This document shows positions 23,774-32,901 of a stretch of DNA of 38,560 nt, piece by piece. A model generated the notes under the pieces. The model made no database searches. It saw only the letters and a list, made by a program, of their open reading frames with translations, and had not been told where the DNA came from. The position numbers and the translations under genes are program-made. Source of the stretch: Deinococcus sp. Arct2-2. Lineage in GTDB: Bacteria > Deinococcota > Deinococci > Deinococcales > Deinococcaceae. The stretch lies in contig NZ_SSNW01000057.1 in assembly GCF_004801315.1 (NCBI RefSeq), positions 1 through 38,560 of the forward strand, written 5' to 3'. Numbering within the stretch: the stretch's first letter is position 1; each line of letters starts with the position of its first letter.

Positions 23774-26020
23774 ATGACCGATTTAGAGCCTATCCGAGTG
23801 CGCGGCGCACGAGAGAACAACCTGAAAAACATCTCCGTCGACCTGCCCAAACGCCAGATCACGGTGTTCACCGGCGTGTCCGGCTCCGGCAAGTCGTCCC
23901 TCGTGTTTGACACCATTGCTGCCGAGGCCCAGCGTCAGCTCAATGAGACGTTCACCCGCTTCGTGCAGGGCTTCCTGCCCAGCTATGGACAGCCGGACGT
24001 GGACAGCATCAAGGAACTGAATGCGCCCATTATCATTGACCAAAAGCGCGTCGGCGGCGGCTCACGCTCGACGGTGGGAACCTTCACTGAGATCAACGCC
24101 GATGTGCGAGCGCTGTTCGCGCAGGTGGGTCAGCCGTCTGCTGGGCCTGCCGCCGCCTTCTCCTTCAACACGCCCCAAGGGATGTGTCCCGAATGTGAGG
24201 GGATCGGCACAACCACCCAGCTTGACCTGGATCGCTTCCTGAACCACGAGCAGTCGCTGAATGGCGGCGCGGTGCTGCACCCAGAATTCAGGGTCGGCCG
24301 CTGGGTTTGGAAGATCTACGCGCTATCGGGGCTGTTCGAGAATGACAAGCCGCTGAAGAACTACGGCAAGGCGGAACTGGAGCGCCTGCTGTACGGTCTG
24401 CCCGCAGGCCAGGAGTTAAAAGTCGAGTTTGGCGGCTTCGCGTATCAGTACGAGGGTCTAGTGGAACGCTTTACCCGCATGTACCTCAAAAAGGACGCCG
24501 GGGAGATGGCCGCACGCAACCGCAAGGTCTTCGAGCAATTCACGGATACCCGCACCTGTCCCGCCTGCCATGGTGCGCGGCTGAATCTGGCAGCGCTGGA
24601 GAGCCGCATTGAGGGACACAACATCGCTGAGTTGTGTGAACTGGAAGTCAGCGCCCTGGTAGACGTGCTACGCGGGCTGAAACAGCCCAAATCTGCTCCG
24701 CTTGTCAAGGCGGTCATCCGGCGGCTGGACGCCCTAGTGGAGATCGGGCTGGGCTACCTGAGCCTGGGGCGTGAAACCGCCACGCTATCGGGCGGCGAGT
24801 CTCAGCGGGTCAAGATGATCCGTCACCTGGGCAACAGCCTGACCGACATGCTCTACATCTTGGATGAGCCTAGCACCGGCATGCACGCGCGGGATGTCGA
24901 GCGGCTCAACGGGCTGCTGCGGGAGCTGCGCGACAAGGGCAACACGGTGCTGGTGGTGGAGCATGATCCGGACGTGATCGCGGTGGCCGATCATGTCGTG
25001 GACATCGGGCCAGGGGCAGGCACTCACGGCGGTGAAGTGGTCTTTGAAGGCAGCTACGCCAAGCTAAAAAACGCTGACACCCTGACGGGGCGTTTCCTGG
25101 CGCAACACCTGCCGATCAAGGAAGAGGTGCGGCGGGCCAGAGGCCAACTGAGCATCAAGAAGGCGGTGCAGCACAACCTCAAGAGCGTCGACGTGGACAT
25201 CCCCACAGGCGTGCTGACGGTGGTGACTGGCGTGGCGGGTTCCGGCAAAAGCACGTTGATCAACGGCGTATTTCTCGCCCAGCACCCAGACGCCATCGTG
25301 ATCGACCAGGCCAGGGTGACGGCCAACGTCCGCTCGGCCCCGGCCACCTACACGGGTATCATGGATGACATCCGCAAGGCGTTTGCTAAAGCCAACAACG
25401 TGAGCGCTTCGCTGTTCAGCTTCAACAGTGAGGGCAGTTGCCCGAACTGCAACGGGCTGGGCGTGACCTACGCCGACCTGGCGTTCATGGAGGGAATCAC
25501 GTCCACCTGCGAGGTCTGCGGTGGCAAGCGCTTCAAGGATGAGGTCCTGGAGTACACCCTGCGGGATAGGACCATCAGCGATGTGCTGGGGATGACCGCC
25601 GAGGAGGCCCTCGCCTTCTTCACCGAGAAAAAGATCCGCAGCGTTCTTCAGGCCATGAACGATGTGGGCCTGGGTTACCTGACCCTGGGCCAGCCGCTCA
25701 GCACGGTATCCGGCGGGGAGGGCCAGCGCCTGAAGCTCGCCACCGAGCTACACAAGCAGGGCAGCGTGTACGTGATGGACGAACCCACCACCGGACTGCA
25801 CCTCTCGGACATTGGCCTGCTGATGGGCATCATTGACCGACTGGTGGACGCGGGGAATACGGTCATCCTGATTGAACATCACTTGGACGTGATCCGGCAG
25901 GCGGACTGGATCATTGACCTGGGACCAGAGGGCGGCAGCGGGGGCGGAGAAGTGCTGTTCGCGGGGCCACCGGGTGATTTGCAGGGGTGCGAGCGCAGCG
26001 TGACCGCGCGTTATCTTTGA
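23774..26020 (+). CDS. UvrA-like ABC ATPase lacking the UvrB-binding region (UvrA2/DrrC type)
   Basis: 748 residues, shorter than UvrA (~940). Two ABC modules: Walker A GVSGSGKSSL, signature TLSGGESQRVKM and Walker B MLYILDEPSTGMH in the first; GVAGSGKSTL, VSGGEGQRLKLA and VYVMDEPTTGLH in the second. Zinc-finger-type CxxC pairs occur in each half (CPECEGIG with CPACHGA; CPNCNGLG with CEVCGG). The length and the N-terminal region (FVQGFLPSYGQPDVDSIKEL) fit the UvrA2/DrrC class, which lacks the UvrB-binding domain and is linked to resistance to DNA-binding drugs. It has an AAGGAG ribosome site and lies 72 bases after the PNPOx-type gene. It could bind drug-damaged DNA to protect it. This role is inferred. 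Confidence 0.9.
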   Translation: MTDLEPIRVRGARENNLKNISVDLPKRQITVFTGVSGSGKSSLVFDTIAAEAQRQLNETFTRFVQGFLPSYGQPDVDSIKELNAPIIIDQKRVGGGSRSTVGTFTEINADVRALFAQVGQPSAGPAAAFSFNTPQGMCPECEGIGTTTQLDLDRFLNHEQSLNGGAVLHPEFRVGRWVWKIYALSGLFENDKPLKNYGKAELERLLYGLPAGQELKVEFGGFAYQYEGLVERFTRMYLKKDAGEMAARNRKVFEQFTDTRTCPACHGARLNLAALESRIEGHNIAELCELEVSALVDVLRGLKQPKSAPLVKAVIRRLDALVEIGLGYLSLGRETATLSGGESQRVKMIRHLGNSLTDMLYILDEPSTGMHARDVERLNGLLRELRDKGNTVLVVEHDPDVIAVADHVVDIGPGAGTHGGEVVFEGSYAKLKNADTLTGRFLAQHLPIKEEVRRARGQLSIKKAVQHNLKSVDVDIPTGVLTVVTGVAGSGKSTLINGVFLAQHPDAIVIDQARVTANVRSAPATYTGIMDDIRKAFAKANNVSASLFSFNSEGSCPNCNGLGVTYADLAFMEGITSTCEVCGGKRFKDEVLEYTLRDRTISDVLGMTAEEALAFFTEKKIRSVLQAMNDVGLGYLTLGQPLSTVSGGEGQRLKLATELHKQGSVYVMDEPTTGLHLSDIGLLMGIIDRLVDAGNTVILIEHHLDVIRQADWIIDLGPEGGSGGGEVLFAGPPGDLQGCERSVTARYL

Positions 26021-26089
26021 AGCGGCCAGGAGCGCGGGAAAAGCGATGGGGTCATTCAAGGAGGCTTTACCGCCTCCGCCCATAGTCTT

Positions 26090-26365
26090 GTGAAAAGACA
26101 AAACGCGCCCATCCTGACCAGCGCTCAGCGCCAGCAATTCACCCGGTTCCCAACGCTGGACGAGCGCCTGCTGGCCCAGTATTACCTGTTGAGCGAGAGT
26201 GATTTGAGACAGGTAACGGCCCGCCGCCGCAATTTCAACCGCCTGGGTTACGCTGTACAACTCACTGTGCTGCAACACCTTGGACGCACCCTGGGTGCTG
26301 GAGAACAGCCTCCACCAGAAGTCCTTGGGTATCTGAGCGAACAACTTGGCCTAGATAGGGTCTGA
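26090..26365 (+). pseudogene. Tn3-type transposase N-terminal fragment (DUF4158)
   Basis: 91 codons from GTG at 26090. The pattern ILTSAQRQQFTRFPTLDERL, LAQYYLLSESDLRQVTARRR, NFNRLGYAVQLTVLQHLG and EVLGYLSEQLGLD is the N-terminal DUF4158 domain of Tn3-family TnpA (about 1000 residues when complete). Everything after about residue 90 is missing, so the transposon is dead. It sits 69 bases after the UvrA-like gene and may mark the edge of the element that brought that cluster. Confidence 0.8.
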
Positions 26366-26394
26366 AAACTCTGTCAGCAAGAGGGGAGAATCCA

Positions 26395-26421
26395 GGAAAG
26401 TCCGTCTCAGACGGACTTTCC
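26395..26421. terminator. Perfect 12-bp hairpin
   Basis: GGAAAGTCCGTC (26395-26406) and GACGGACTTTCC (26410-26421) enclose a TCA loop. It lies between the Tn3 fragment and the C-terminal end of an IS5-type fragment. It could serve as a bidirectional terminator or be part of the IS5 end. Confidence 0.5.
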
Positions 26422-26422
26422 T

Positions 26423-26533
26423 TTACGTTCTGGCTAAGCGACGAACCATCAGACGAATCATGACTTCATAGACCAGGTTCTCGGTGGTTTCCGCGATGAC
26501 CAGAGAGCGGATGTGATGGCGCTGCTGCAAGCA
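26423..26533 (-). pseudogene. IS5-type transposase C-terminal fragment
   Basis: The minus-strand frame ends RSLVIAETTENLVYEVMIRL then MVRRLART and a stop, matching the C terminus of IS5-family transposases (E-A-x-x-Y-x-A-x-I-R-L-M-L-R-R-L). Sequence upstream of about 26533 no longer looks like transposase. Only this end remains. Confidence 0.55.
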
Positions 26534-26905
26534 GGGCCTGATCCACACCTTTATCCCGATCAACGCTGGACCTGTCCCCGAGCGCGGGAGGTCATCGGCA
26601 TGAAATTTGACGTCTGGTACCACGTGGATCACCTGATTCGCTTGCTCCATGCATGGGGCACCTTGAATCACGGGTTGACCAGCATGCTCAAACGGGTAGA
26701 CACGGCCGTGTACAGCGTGATCCGGGACGTGGCACAGGACTTGCCGTGGCGTGCGGGTGACCGCAGCTTCGGCCTCAGCAACGGCGGCGTGTCCTTGGCC
26801 TTTGATCAATACAATCAAGCCTTGGTACCCGCAACGGTTCGGGCCAATCTCAAAGCCGTTGAAGGCTTGATTACGTCTGGTGCCGTCACTGTTCCAGCCA
26901 AATAG
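26513..26905 (+). pseudogene. BMP/PnrA-type substrate-binding protein, C-terminal fragment
   Basis: From about 26640 the frame reads LTSMLKRVDTAVYSVIRDVA, RSFGLSNGGVSLAFDQYNQA then LVPATVRANLKAVEGLITSG, a good match to the C-terminal lobe of BMP-family nucleoside or lipoprotein binding proteins of ABC importers (about 350 residues when complete). The first ~40 codons (26513-26640) do not clearly belong. No signal peptide, N-terminal lobe or transporter genes are nearby, so it is a remnant. Confidence 0.7.
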
Positions 26906-27033
26906 CCATACACAGTTCTTCTCTTTACGCCCTGTCTGAACTGAGCCCAGATTGTAGGACAAGCAGAAGGCCGTTGATGATGGCGGTCACCAGACCGTGC
27001 GCAATGTTGGGCGATTGGAAGTTGGGACTGGCG

Positions 27034-28152
27034 TTATGTGCTGGTCTGGAAAGGACAACGCGCTGGCGGTGCTGCCCAGATCGGGCGCTGCACGGTGAAC
27101 TTAGGTTTAAGTTCTGTATCGTCATACCTGCGGTGCCACACCGGTGTCGTGGCCGGAGAGAGCGGCGGAACCAGCCATGACCAGTTTCCCTTGACGGCGC
27201 GCCCAGCGCGCGCCTCTCGCTCTTCGAAATGCCGGAATTGGCGGGTGACGCTGTGGTGATCGGCCAGCCGAATGCCCGCTTCGTCGAAGGAATGCAGCAC
27301 GGCCACGTTGAGCTCCACCAGCGCGCGGTCCAGCCACAAGGTGCGGCGCCGGGAAGTGTCCAGCCCCAACGCTTGAGCTATCGCTGGCAGCAGGTTGTAG
27401 CGGGCTTCATCCGCCAAGTTGCGCGCGGCAATTTCGGTCTGCAGGTACCAACCGTTAAAGGGCGCACCTTCAAAGCGTTGCCCTCCGATCTCCAACGTCA
27501 TGTTGCTGATCACTGGTAAGGCATGCCAACGTAAGCCGAGTCCAGCCAGCGCAGCACAGCTCGGATGGGTGATCGGCACTTCGTGAATGGCGTCGGACGG
27601 GAGCTCGAAGAGCGTGACGTTGCCTTCAGCCTCGATGGCCAGGGGCAAGACGTCAAAAGCACTTCCAGGCCCACCCGCCCACCCCAACTGCTGCACATAC
27701 TCGGTCAACGCGATGTTTTGCGGATCACCAATGACTTGACCATCCGGTTGACGGTATCCGGCATAGCGAATCAATTGATCATTGTAAATACGAATGCCGG
27801 GCCCAAACACACTCATCAGCGGGCGGATGCGCCCGCCGTTCAGCGCCCCGCGCAGGTGGTCGCAGAGGGCCTCGAAGACCTGCGGCGCCTGCGGGAGATG
27901 ACGCAAGTCATGCACTTCCAGGGTGGCCCAGGGCAGCCGTCCGACACAGCGGGTGCTGTTGCGCCACGCCATGCGCGCACCGTGGGTCAGTTCAGGCGTG
28001 GTGAGGGAGAGATGCTCACACTGCTCGATCTCTTGCCGCCGTGCGGCGAATCCTGGCAAACCTGTTTCGCGGTGATACATACCAAGGAAGGCCAGCGTCT
28101 CGTCCACTTCTGTGGAGACAGGCAGCGGGGGAGGGAGATGAGGCACAGGCAT
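27034..28152 (-). CDS. nos: Bacterial nitric oxide synthase, oxygenase domain
   Basis: 372 residues from ATG at 28152. A longer in-frame start at 28353 adds 67 residues that overlap recombinase debris and do not look like NOS. Bacterial NOS is a stand-alone oxygenase of about 350-370 residues. Visible residues: the haem-ligand Cys69 in RMAWRNSTRCVGRLPW, the Arg-binding Glu240 in GWYLQTEIAARNL, and the pterin-pocket Trp in GNWSWLVPPLSPAT. It converts L-arginine to citrulline and NO with electrons from general cellular reductases, since no reductase domain is fused or adjacent. One unusual position is RWHALP where most NOS have a Tyr. It is the only intact gene between decayed mobile-element fragments. 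Confidence 0.95.
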   Translation of the reverse strand: MPVPHLPPPLPVSTEVDETLAFLGMYHRETGLPGFAARRQEIEQCEHLSLTTPELTHGARMAWRNSTRCVGRLPWATLEVHDLRHLPQAPQVFEALCDHLRGALNGGRIRPLMSVFGPGIRIYNDQLIRYAGYRQPDGQVIGDPQNIALTEYVQQLGWAGGPGSAFDVLPLAIEAEGNVTLFELPSDAIHEVPITHPSCAALAGLGLRWHALPVISNMTLEIGGQRFEGAPFNGWYLQTEIAARNLADEARYNLLPAIAQALGLDTSRRRTLWLDRALVELNVAVLHSFDEAGIRLADHHSVTRQFRHFEEREARAGRAVKGNWSWLVPPLSPATTPVWHRRYDDTELKPKFTVQRPIWAAPPARCPFQTST

Positions 28153-28299
28153 GAGGCCTATGTTGCCCGTTTCCAGCCTATAAAATGTCCCCAATTGCAC
28201 CCCACAAAGAGGAGTTGACTTAAAGACAACATCAACCTGCATCCCCTTTGGCCCACTGTTTACAGACGACAGGAACGAGACTTGCTCGCCTTCGTCCAG

Positions 28300-28861
28300 C
28301 GAGCGGCGGCAAACCGTGGATCGCCTGGATCGTTCCGAGGTCGAACAACTCATCGCCGCCGCGTACCGTCTGCGGTCGACCCTGTACGGCCTCCTCGTGA
28401 AAACGCTGTTTTACATGGGGCACGGGTGAGCGAACTCACGTGAGTGCACGTAGAAAACGTGTATTTCGATCTTGAACCCCTACAAGTACGCTTCACGCAC
28501 GCCAAAAAGGGCAGCGACCGCTTCGTGCCGATCCTGCCGTCTCTGACACAGGAATTCCGGATCCATCTCGTGGCCCACCGAGCGGGCCACCTGTTCGAAA
28601 CAAGGCCGCCATGATCATGACGCGGCGCGGACGGTGCAGGCCGTCGTGCAGCGAGCGGCGAAGGACGCGGGCCTTGAAAAACATGTCCACCCCCGTCTGC
28701 TGCGCCACAAGGTTGCGACGTGACTGCTTGACCGGGGGATGCCCATTGATCAGGTGCAAAAATTCTGAGGACACCGCAATGTCACGACAACCCAGATCTA
28801 CGCGGAGATGAGCACGGGTCAAATGGGCCGCAGCTACCTCACGGCTCTGGAACGGTCGTGA
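28300..28861 (+). pseudogene. Tyrosine recombinase/integrase, multiply frameshifted
   Basis: Across several frames the C-terminal catalytic domain can be followed: RSEVEQLIAAAYRLR, then after a frameshift near 28428 RVSELTHVHVENVYFDLEPL with VRFTHAKKGSDRFVPILPSL, then HPRLLRHKVAT, then LLDRGMPIDQVQKFL, and finally TTQIYAEMSTGQMG with a stop at 28859-28861. The catalytic Arg, Lys, H-x-x-R and Tyr are all present but in at least three different frames, so the enzyme is dead. It is probably a relic of the integration of this region. Confidence 0.75.
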
Positions 28862-29079
28862 GAGGGTGTCCGACCCGTTTGCCCCCGGAATTTAGTGCCC
28901 CCGTACGGCAGGTCAGCCTCCCCCGGTCCCGGTGAGACCACACAACCCGCCCAAAGCTTCTAGAAAGTTCATCCACCTGTTCTTCTGCTGACCACATGTG
29001 AGCTTGATGGCAGCCATTGAAGTTGTGAACAGCAGTTGGCACCTCCCCTGCCTTCAAGAGCGTTTGGAATAATGGATCC

Positions 29080-31917
29080 ATGACACCCTTCACTTCAGGC
29101 TCAGCACGGCTTGAGCCTGAGCACCTCTCCCTGCTCAACATGTTGCCCTGCATGGCCTGGCTCCTCGACTCGCAAGGGCACATCCAAGCGGTGAACCCGG
29201 CCTTCGTCGACGCGTTTCCGGAGTCCGTCCCTGGCCTTCTGAATCAGCCTCTGGCAGCCCTGCTCACAACCGATCGACTCGACTCAGCCCCCTCTGGGTG
29301 GACCCCCGGGTCCTACAACGGCACTCCGCTCCAACTGCAGCTCCTGCTTCCCGTCGACAACGAATCGGCCTCCATTGTTCTCGAAGCCCAAGTGACGTGC
29401 TTGCCGGGAACAACTGACGTCTGGTTGGCCACCCTCATCCCAGACGCCCGCCGCGGCCAGCTAAAGTTGCAGCAGGACTCGCATGCACTAGAGACACTCA
29501 ACCGCATTCAGCACACCATCTCGGCTGAACTCGATCTAGAAAAGGTGGTTCAGGCGGTCACGGACGCCGGAGTGGAGCTGACCGGGGCGCAGTTCGGAGC
29601 ATTTTTCTACACCATCAACAGCCATCAGGGTGAGCCGCTCACGCTGTACACGTTGTCGGGTGCTCCAAGAGAAGCGTTCGCTCACTACCCGCTCCCGCGC
29701 ATGACGCAGGTGTTCGGACCGACCTTCCGCAATGAACGCGTCGTGCGCTCAGATGACATTACCCAGGATGCCCGCTACGCGCGCAACGCGCCGTATCACG
29801 GCATGCCTGCCGGACATCTGCCGGTGCGCAGTTACCTGGCCGTGCCCGTGGTGGCGTCCAATAGCCAGGTCATTGGTGGTTTCTTCTTCGGGCACGAGCG
29901 GGCGGGCGTGTTCGGCGAGCAGGCGGAACAGCTGGCCGTCAGTTTGGCAGCTCAAGCAGCCGTGGCGTTTCAGAATGCCCAACTGTACCGGAGTGCTCGG
30001 CTGAGCGAGCGACGCTTCCGGTCACTGGTGGAAGCAACCTCGCAGATGGTCTGGACGTGCGCTCCTACCGGCGAGTTTCAGACGCCGCAAGCCGACTGGC
30101 AGCGGTTTACCGGGCAGACGGAGCAGGAGGCCCTGGGGTGGGGCTGGCTTGACGCGGTTCACCCGCATGACCGGGCGCACGTCCGCCAAAGCTGGTCTAG
30201 GGCCGCTGAACTTCAGCGCCCTTATCAAGTCGAGTGCCGGGTGCGCCGCTCGGACAGTGCCTACCGGTTTATGCAGGCGCGCGCCACCCCCGTGCAAAGC
30301 GAGAGCGGTTCGGTCAATGAATGGATTGGGGTGCACGAGGACATCACCGAGCGCCGCGACGCCGAGCAGCAACTGCGTGACCGCGAAGTCCTTTATCAGA
30401 CGCTGGTCGAGCATGCGGTCGTGGGCGTGAGTCGTCTGACACCTGATGGGCGGTGCTTGGACATCAATCCAGCTGGAACGGCTTTTTTGGGCTATTCCAG
30501 GGAAAGCCTGATCGGGGGCCATATCAACGCCGTCACGCATCCTGGTGACCGACAGGCCACGGCCCATGCCCTCCAGCGCCTGCTCAAAGGCGAGGTGGAG
30601 GCGGTGACCGTGGAAAAGCGCTACCTCCGACCAGACGGGTCGATGGTCTGGTCGAACTCCAGTATCTCGGCCGTTCGCCAAGAGAACGGAGCGGTGGCCT
30701 ACCTGGTGGTCACCATGGCCGACATCACCGCCCTCAAACAGGCTGAAGCTGAACTGCTCCGGCTGAATGCAGAGCTCGAACTCCGAATCCAGCAGCGCAC
30801 CACCGAACTGGAACAGGAACGCGGCTTCCTGCGCACCTTGCTGGAGAGCCTCACCGAAGGCATTGTGGCCTGTGACGCTCAAGGCCGCCTGACGGTCTTT
30901 AACGATGTGACGCGGACGTTCCACGGCCTGCCACCAGAGTCGCTGCCTCCAGGTGAATGGGCCGCGCATTACAGCCTGTACCGGGAAGATGGGGTGACGC
31001 CTCTGCCCACCGAAGAGATTCCTCTGCTCCGGGCATTCCAGGGTGAGCAGGTTCGTGACCAGGCCATGGTGATTGCGCCCGTACAGGGAGAGCGACGCTG
31101 GGTGAACGCGAGCGGGAACCCCATGTACAACCTGAGCGGCGAAAAAGTCGGGGCAGTGGTGGCCATGCAGGACGTAACGGAGCGTCGGGTGGCGGAGCAC
31201 GAAATCCGCCGGGTGAACGCGGAGCTTCAGCGCAGCAATGCGGATCTCGAACATTTCGCCGCGGTCGCCTCACACGACCTAAAAGCGCCCCTTCGTACCA
31301 TCACGAGCTTTTTGCAGTTGTTGGAGCGGCGGTACGCGGAACAGCTGGATGAGAAAGGCCACAAGTACATCGCCTTTACTGTGGAGGCCGCCGCACGCAT
31401 GGACGCCTTGATTGACGATCTGTTGGCCTATGCCCGGGTCGGCCGGCAACGAACCATCATGACCTTGAATCCGGAACACGTGATGCAGGAGGTCGCTGAC
31501 AATCTGAGCGCCAGCTTCCAGGAGAAAAGTGCGCGGCTGATCGTAGGACCCTTACCAGCGGTGCAGGCCGACAGCACCCAGCTGCGGCAGGTGTTCCAGA
31601 ACTTGGTGGGCAATGCCATCAAGTTTCAACCGCCGGGCCGAACGCCTGAAGTAGACGTCTCTGCCAGAGCAGATGGGGGTTGGGTGCATTTTCAAGTGAC
31701 GGACAACGGCATTGGGATTGCCCCAGAGTACTTTGAAAAGGTGTTTGGCCTGTTTCAGCAGGTGCACGGCAACACGGAGTACGCGGGATCTGGTCTCGGC
31801 CTGGCCATTGTTCGCAAAATTGTCGAAGAGCATGGGGGGCGGACGTGGGTGACTTCCGTTGAAGGCGAGGGCACCACCTTTCACTTCACACTGCCGGGCT
31901 GCGACGTGCCCCTCTGA
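29080..31917 (+). CDS. Multi-PAS/GAF sensor histidine kinase
   Basis: 945 residues. Order: PAS (~15-110), GAF (~135-305), PAS (~312-430), PAS (~438-555), coiled coil (~555-590), PAS (~590-710), then HisKA with the phospho-acceptor His732 in FAAVASHDLKAPLRTI, and HATPase with N box NLVGNAIKFQ, G1 DNGIGIAPEYF, F box EKVFGLFQQVH and G2 GSGLGLAIVRKI. No membrane segment, so it is cytoplasmic. The catalytic region resembles bacteriophytochrome-type kinases, but no bilin-binding domain is seen. No response regulator lies next to it. A -10-like AATAAT ends 6 bases before the ATG, with no Shine-Dalgarno, so a leaderless start is possible. Signal unknown. Confidence 0.92.
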   Translation: MTPFTSGSARLEPEHLSLLNMLPCMAWLLDSQGHIQAVNPAFVDAFPESVPGLLNQPLAALLTTDRLDSAPSGWTPGSYNGTPLQLQLLLPVDNESASIVLEAQVTCLPGTTDVWLATLIPDARRGQLKLQQDSHALETLNRIQHTISAELDLEKVVQAVTDAGVELTGAQFGAFFYTINSHQGEPLTLYTLSGAPREAFAHYPLPRMTQVFGPTFRNERVVRSDDITQDARYARNAPYHGMPAGHLPVRSYLAVPVVASNSQVIGGFFFGHERAGVFGEQAEQLAVSLAAQAAVAFQNAQLYRSARLSERRFRSLVEATSQMVWTCAPTGEFQTPQADWQRFTGQTEQEALGWGWLDAVHPHDRAHVRQSWSRAAELQRPYQVECRVRRSDSAYRFMQARATPVQSESGSVNEWIGVHEDITERRDAEQQLRDREVLYQTLVEHAVVGVSRLTPDGRCLDINPAGTAFLGYSRESLIGGHINAVTHPGDRQATAHALQRLLKGEVEAVTVEKRYLRPDGSMVWSNSSISAVRQENGAVAYLVVTMADITALKQAEAELLRLNAELELRIQQRTTELEQERGFLRTLLESLTEGIVACDAQGRLTVFNDVTRTFHGLPPESLPPGEWAAHYSLYREDGVTPLPTEEIPLLRAFQGEQVRDQAMVIAPVQGERRWVNASGNPMYNLSGEKVGAVVAMQDVTERRVAEHEIRRVNAELQRSNADLEHFAAVASHDLKAPLRTITSFLQLLERRYAEQLDEKGHKYIAFTVEAAARMDALIDDLLAYARVGRQRTIMTLNPEHVMQEVADNLSASFQEKSARLIVGPLPAVQADSTQLRQVFQNLVGNAIKFQPPGRTPEVDVSARADGGWVHFQVTDNGIGIAPEYFEKVFGLFQQVHGNTEYAGSGLGLAIVRKIVEEHGGRTWVTSVEGEGTTFHFTLPGCDVPL

Positions 31918-32032
31918 AGAGTGTCTGGGGGAAGGCTCTCGGCAGTTGTCCCAGTTGAAGTGAACGTCAGGCAGAACATGAGTTTGAGCAGGCCTACAGT
32001 GGTCGCCGACGGCGGGAGTGAAGGCAAAATGC

Positions 32033-32287
32033 CTACATCGTTTTATCGGACACGTTCGGATGATGGGTGTGACGCCCCAGCGAGCGAGGACTGGAGACCA
32101 GGGCAGACGTGACGGGTGGCGTGAGGATCCTCTGCACGTCTACCACGTTGAGGCCAAGGGTTTTCGCGAGTTTCTCCGCGTCCCAGCCCTTAAAGACTTT
32201 GGCTATGGCGAGTTCCCCAATGCCGAACTTCAGACCCTGTAACTTCCAGACTGCTGGACCGTGATGGATCGGATCAAAGCCATTCAC
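32033..32287 (-). CDS. Small ORF with a helix-turn-helix-like tail, possibly a remnant
   Basis: 84 codons from GTG at 32287, with GAGGA 7 bases upstream. The middle part, ELAIAKVFKGWDAEKLAKTL then GLNVVDVQRIL, resembles the G-x-x-x-E-x-I-A-x-x-T-G-L-S-x-x-x-I-x-x-L tail of Rpn/PD-(D/E)XK-type transposase-like nucleases and of short DNA-binding proteins. The N terminus lacks any nuclease domain. It is either a small protein or a fragment. I do not assign a function. Confidence 0.35.
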   Translation of the reverse strand: MNGFDPIHHGPAVWKLQGLKFGIGELAIAKVFKGWDAEKLAKTLGLNVVDVQRILTPPVTSALVSSPRSLGRHTHHPNVSDKTM

Positions 32288-32547
32288 GTGATGATCCTCA
32301 CTTCACAAAACGCCTCCAGCGCCCTGTCACAGCTCCACATTGAACAATTGAACATGACTTAACATAGCTTCTGAGAAATTAAACGGTTCCCACATTCCTG
32401 CACAAGGAAAGACAGGGCAAAGAGCGTGGTCTCTTGAATCCCCTATAAAGCTCGTGCTGAACGTGAAAAGTTGATTGACGGTTGAAGCGAGCCGAGAGGG
32501 GTATGTATGCCCTACACCACCTATGAATTAAAAGTTAATGGGAGTAA

Positions 32548-32830
32548 GAGCCTGTCTGGAAAGGTAGGGAGTAAGGAGAAACTGCGGTTGGCTGGGCACA
32601 AGCAGTACGTCTGCGAATCAGACAGCGAATGAACGCGAGGAAAATAAAGGCTTCGGTGGTCTGGGGCAGCAGGTCATCTTCACGGTTGAGTCGACGGTCA
32701 AAGGACAACCAAGCGAGGCTGCGCTTCACGACCCAGCGCTTCTTGATGACCACAACGCTCCGGTGACCACGACCAGTGTTGATCTGTCCTTCCGTCAGTT
32801 CTTGTCCCTCCGGGAGCCAACTACCCCCAG
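32548..32830 (-). pseudogene. IS5-type right end with transposase C-terminal fragment
   Basis: The minus strand encodes VVVIKKRWVVKRSLAWLSFD then RRLNREDDLLPQTTEAFIFL and AFIRCLIRR, the W-x-V-E-R-x-x-x-W-L-x-x-x-R-R-L region and C terminus of IS5-family transposase (the catalytic Glu after WVV is replaced by Lys). The outer tip GAGCCTGTCTGGAAAG (32548-32563) matches at 15 of 16 bases the tip at 33794-33809. The N-terminal two thirds of the gene are missing. Confidence 0.75.
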
Positions 32831-32895
32831 GTAGTGGCATCGGAGCGCTGAGGGGGTCTCCACGGTGGAGCCAAGGTGGGATTTCCGAAGTCCGG

Positions 32896-32901
32896 TAAGC
32901 T
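32896..32901 (+). promoter_or_regulatory. -10 box of a leaderless promoter
   Basis: TAAGCT ends 6 bases before the ATG at 32908, with no ribosome site between. Same geometry as at 5299, 6094 and 21264. Confidence 0.4.

Noticed and set aside
26395..26421. CRISPR-like or attachment-site palindrome
   Set aside because: It is a single perfect hairpin with no repeats of the unit nearby, better explained as a terminator or IS end.
26534..26962. Minus-strand frame upstream of the IS5 C-terminal fragment as one 179-codon gene
   Set aside because: Only the last ~36 codons look like transposase; the rest is antisense to the BMP-type fragment.
28153..28353. 67-codon N-terminal extension of the nitric oxide synthase
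   Set aside because: It overlaps recombinase debris and does not resemble NOS; the 372-residue form has the usual length.
30022..31254. 410-codon open frame on the minus strand within the histidine kinase gene
   Set aside because: GC-rich antisense frame with no domain; the plus strand encodes recognisable PAS domains throughout.
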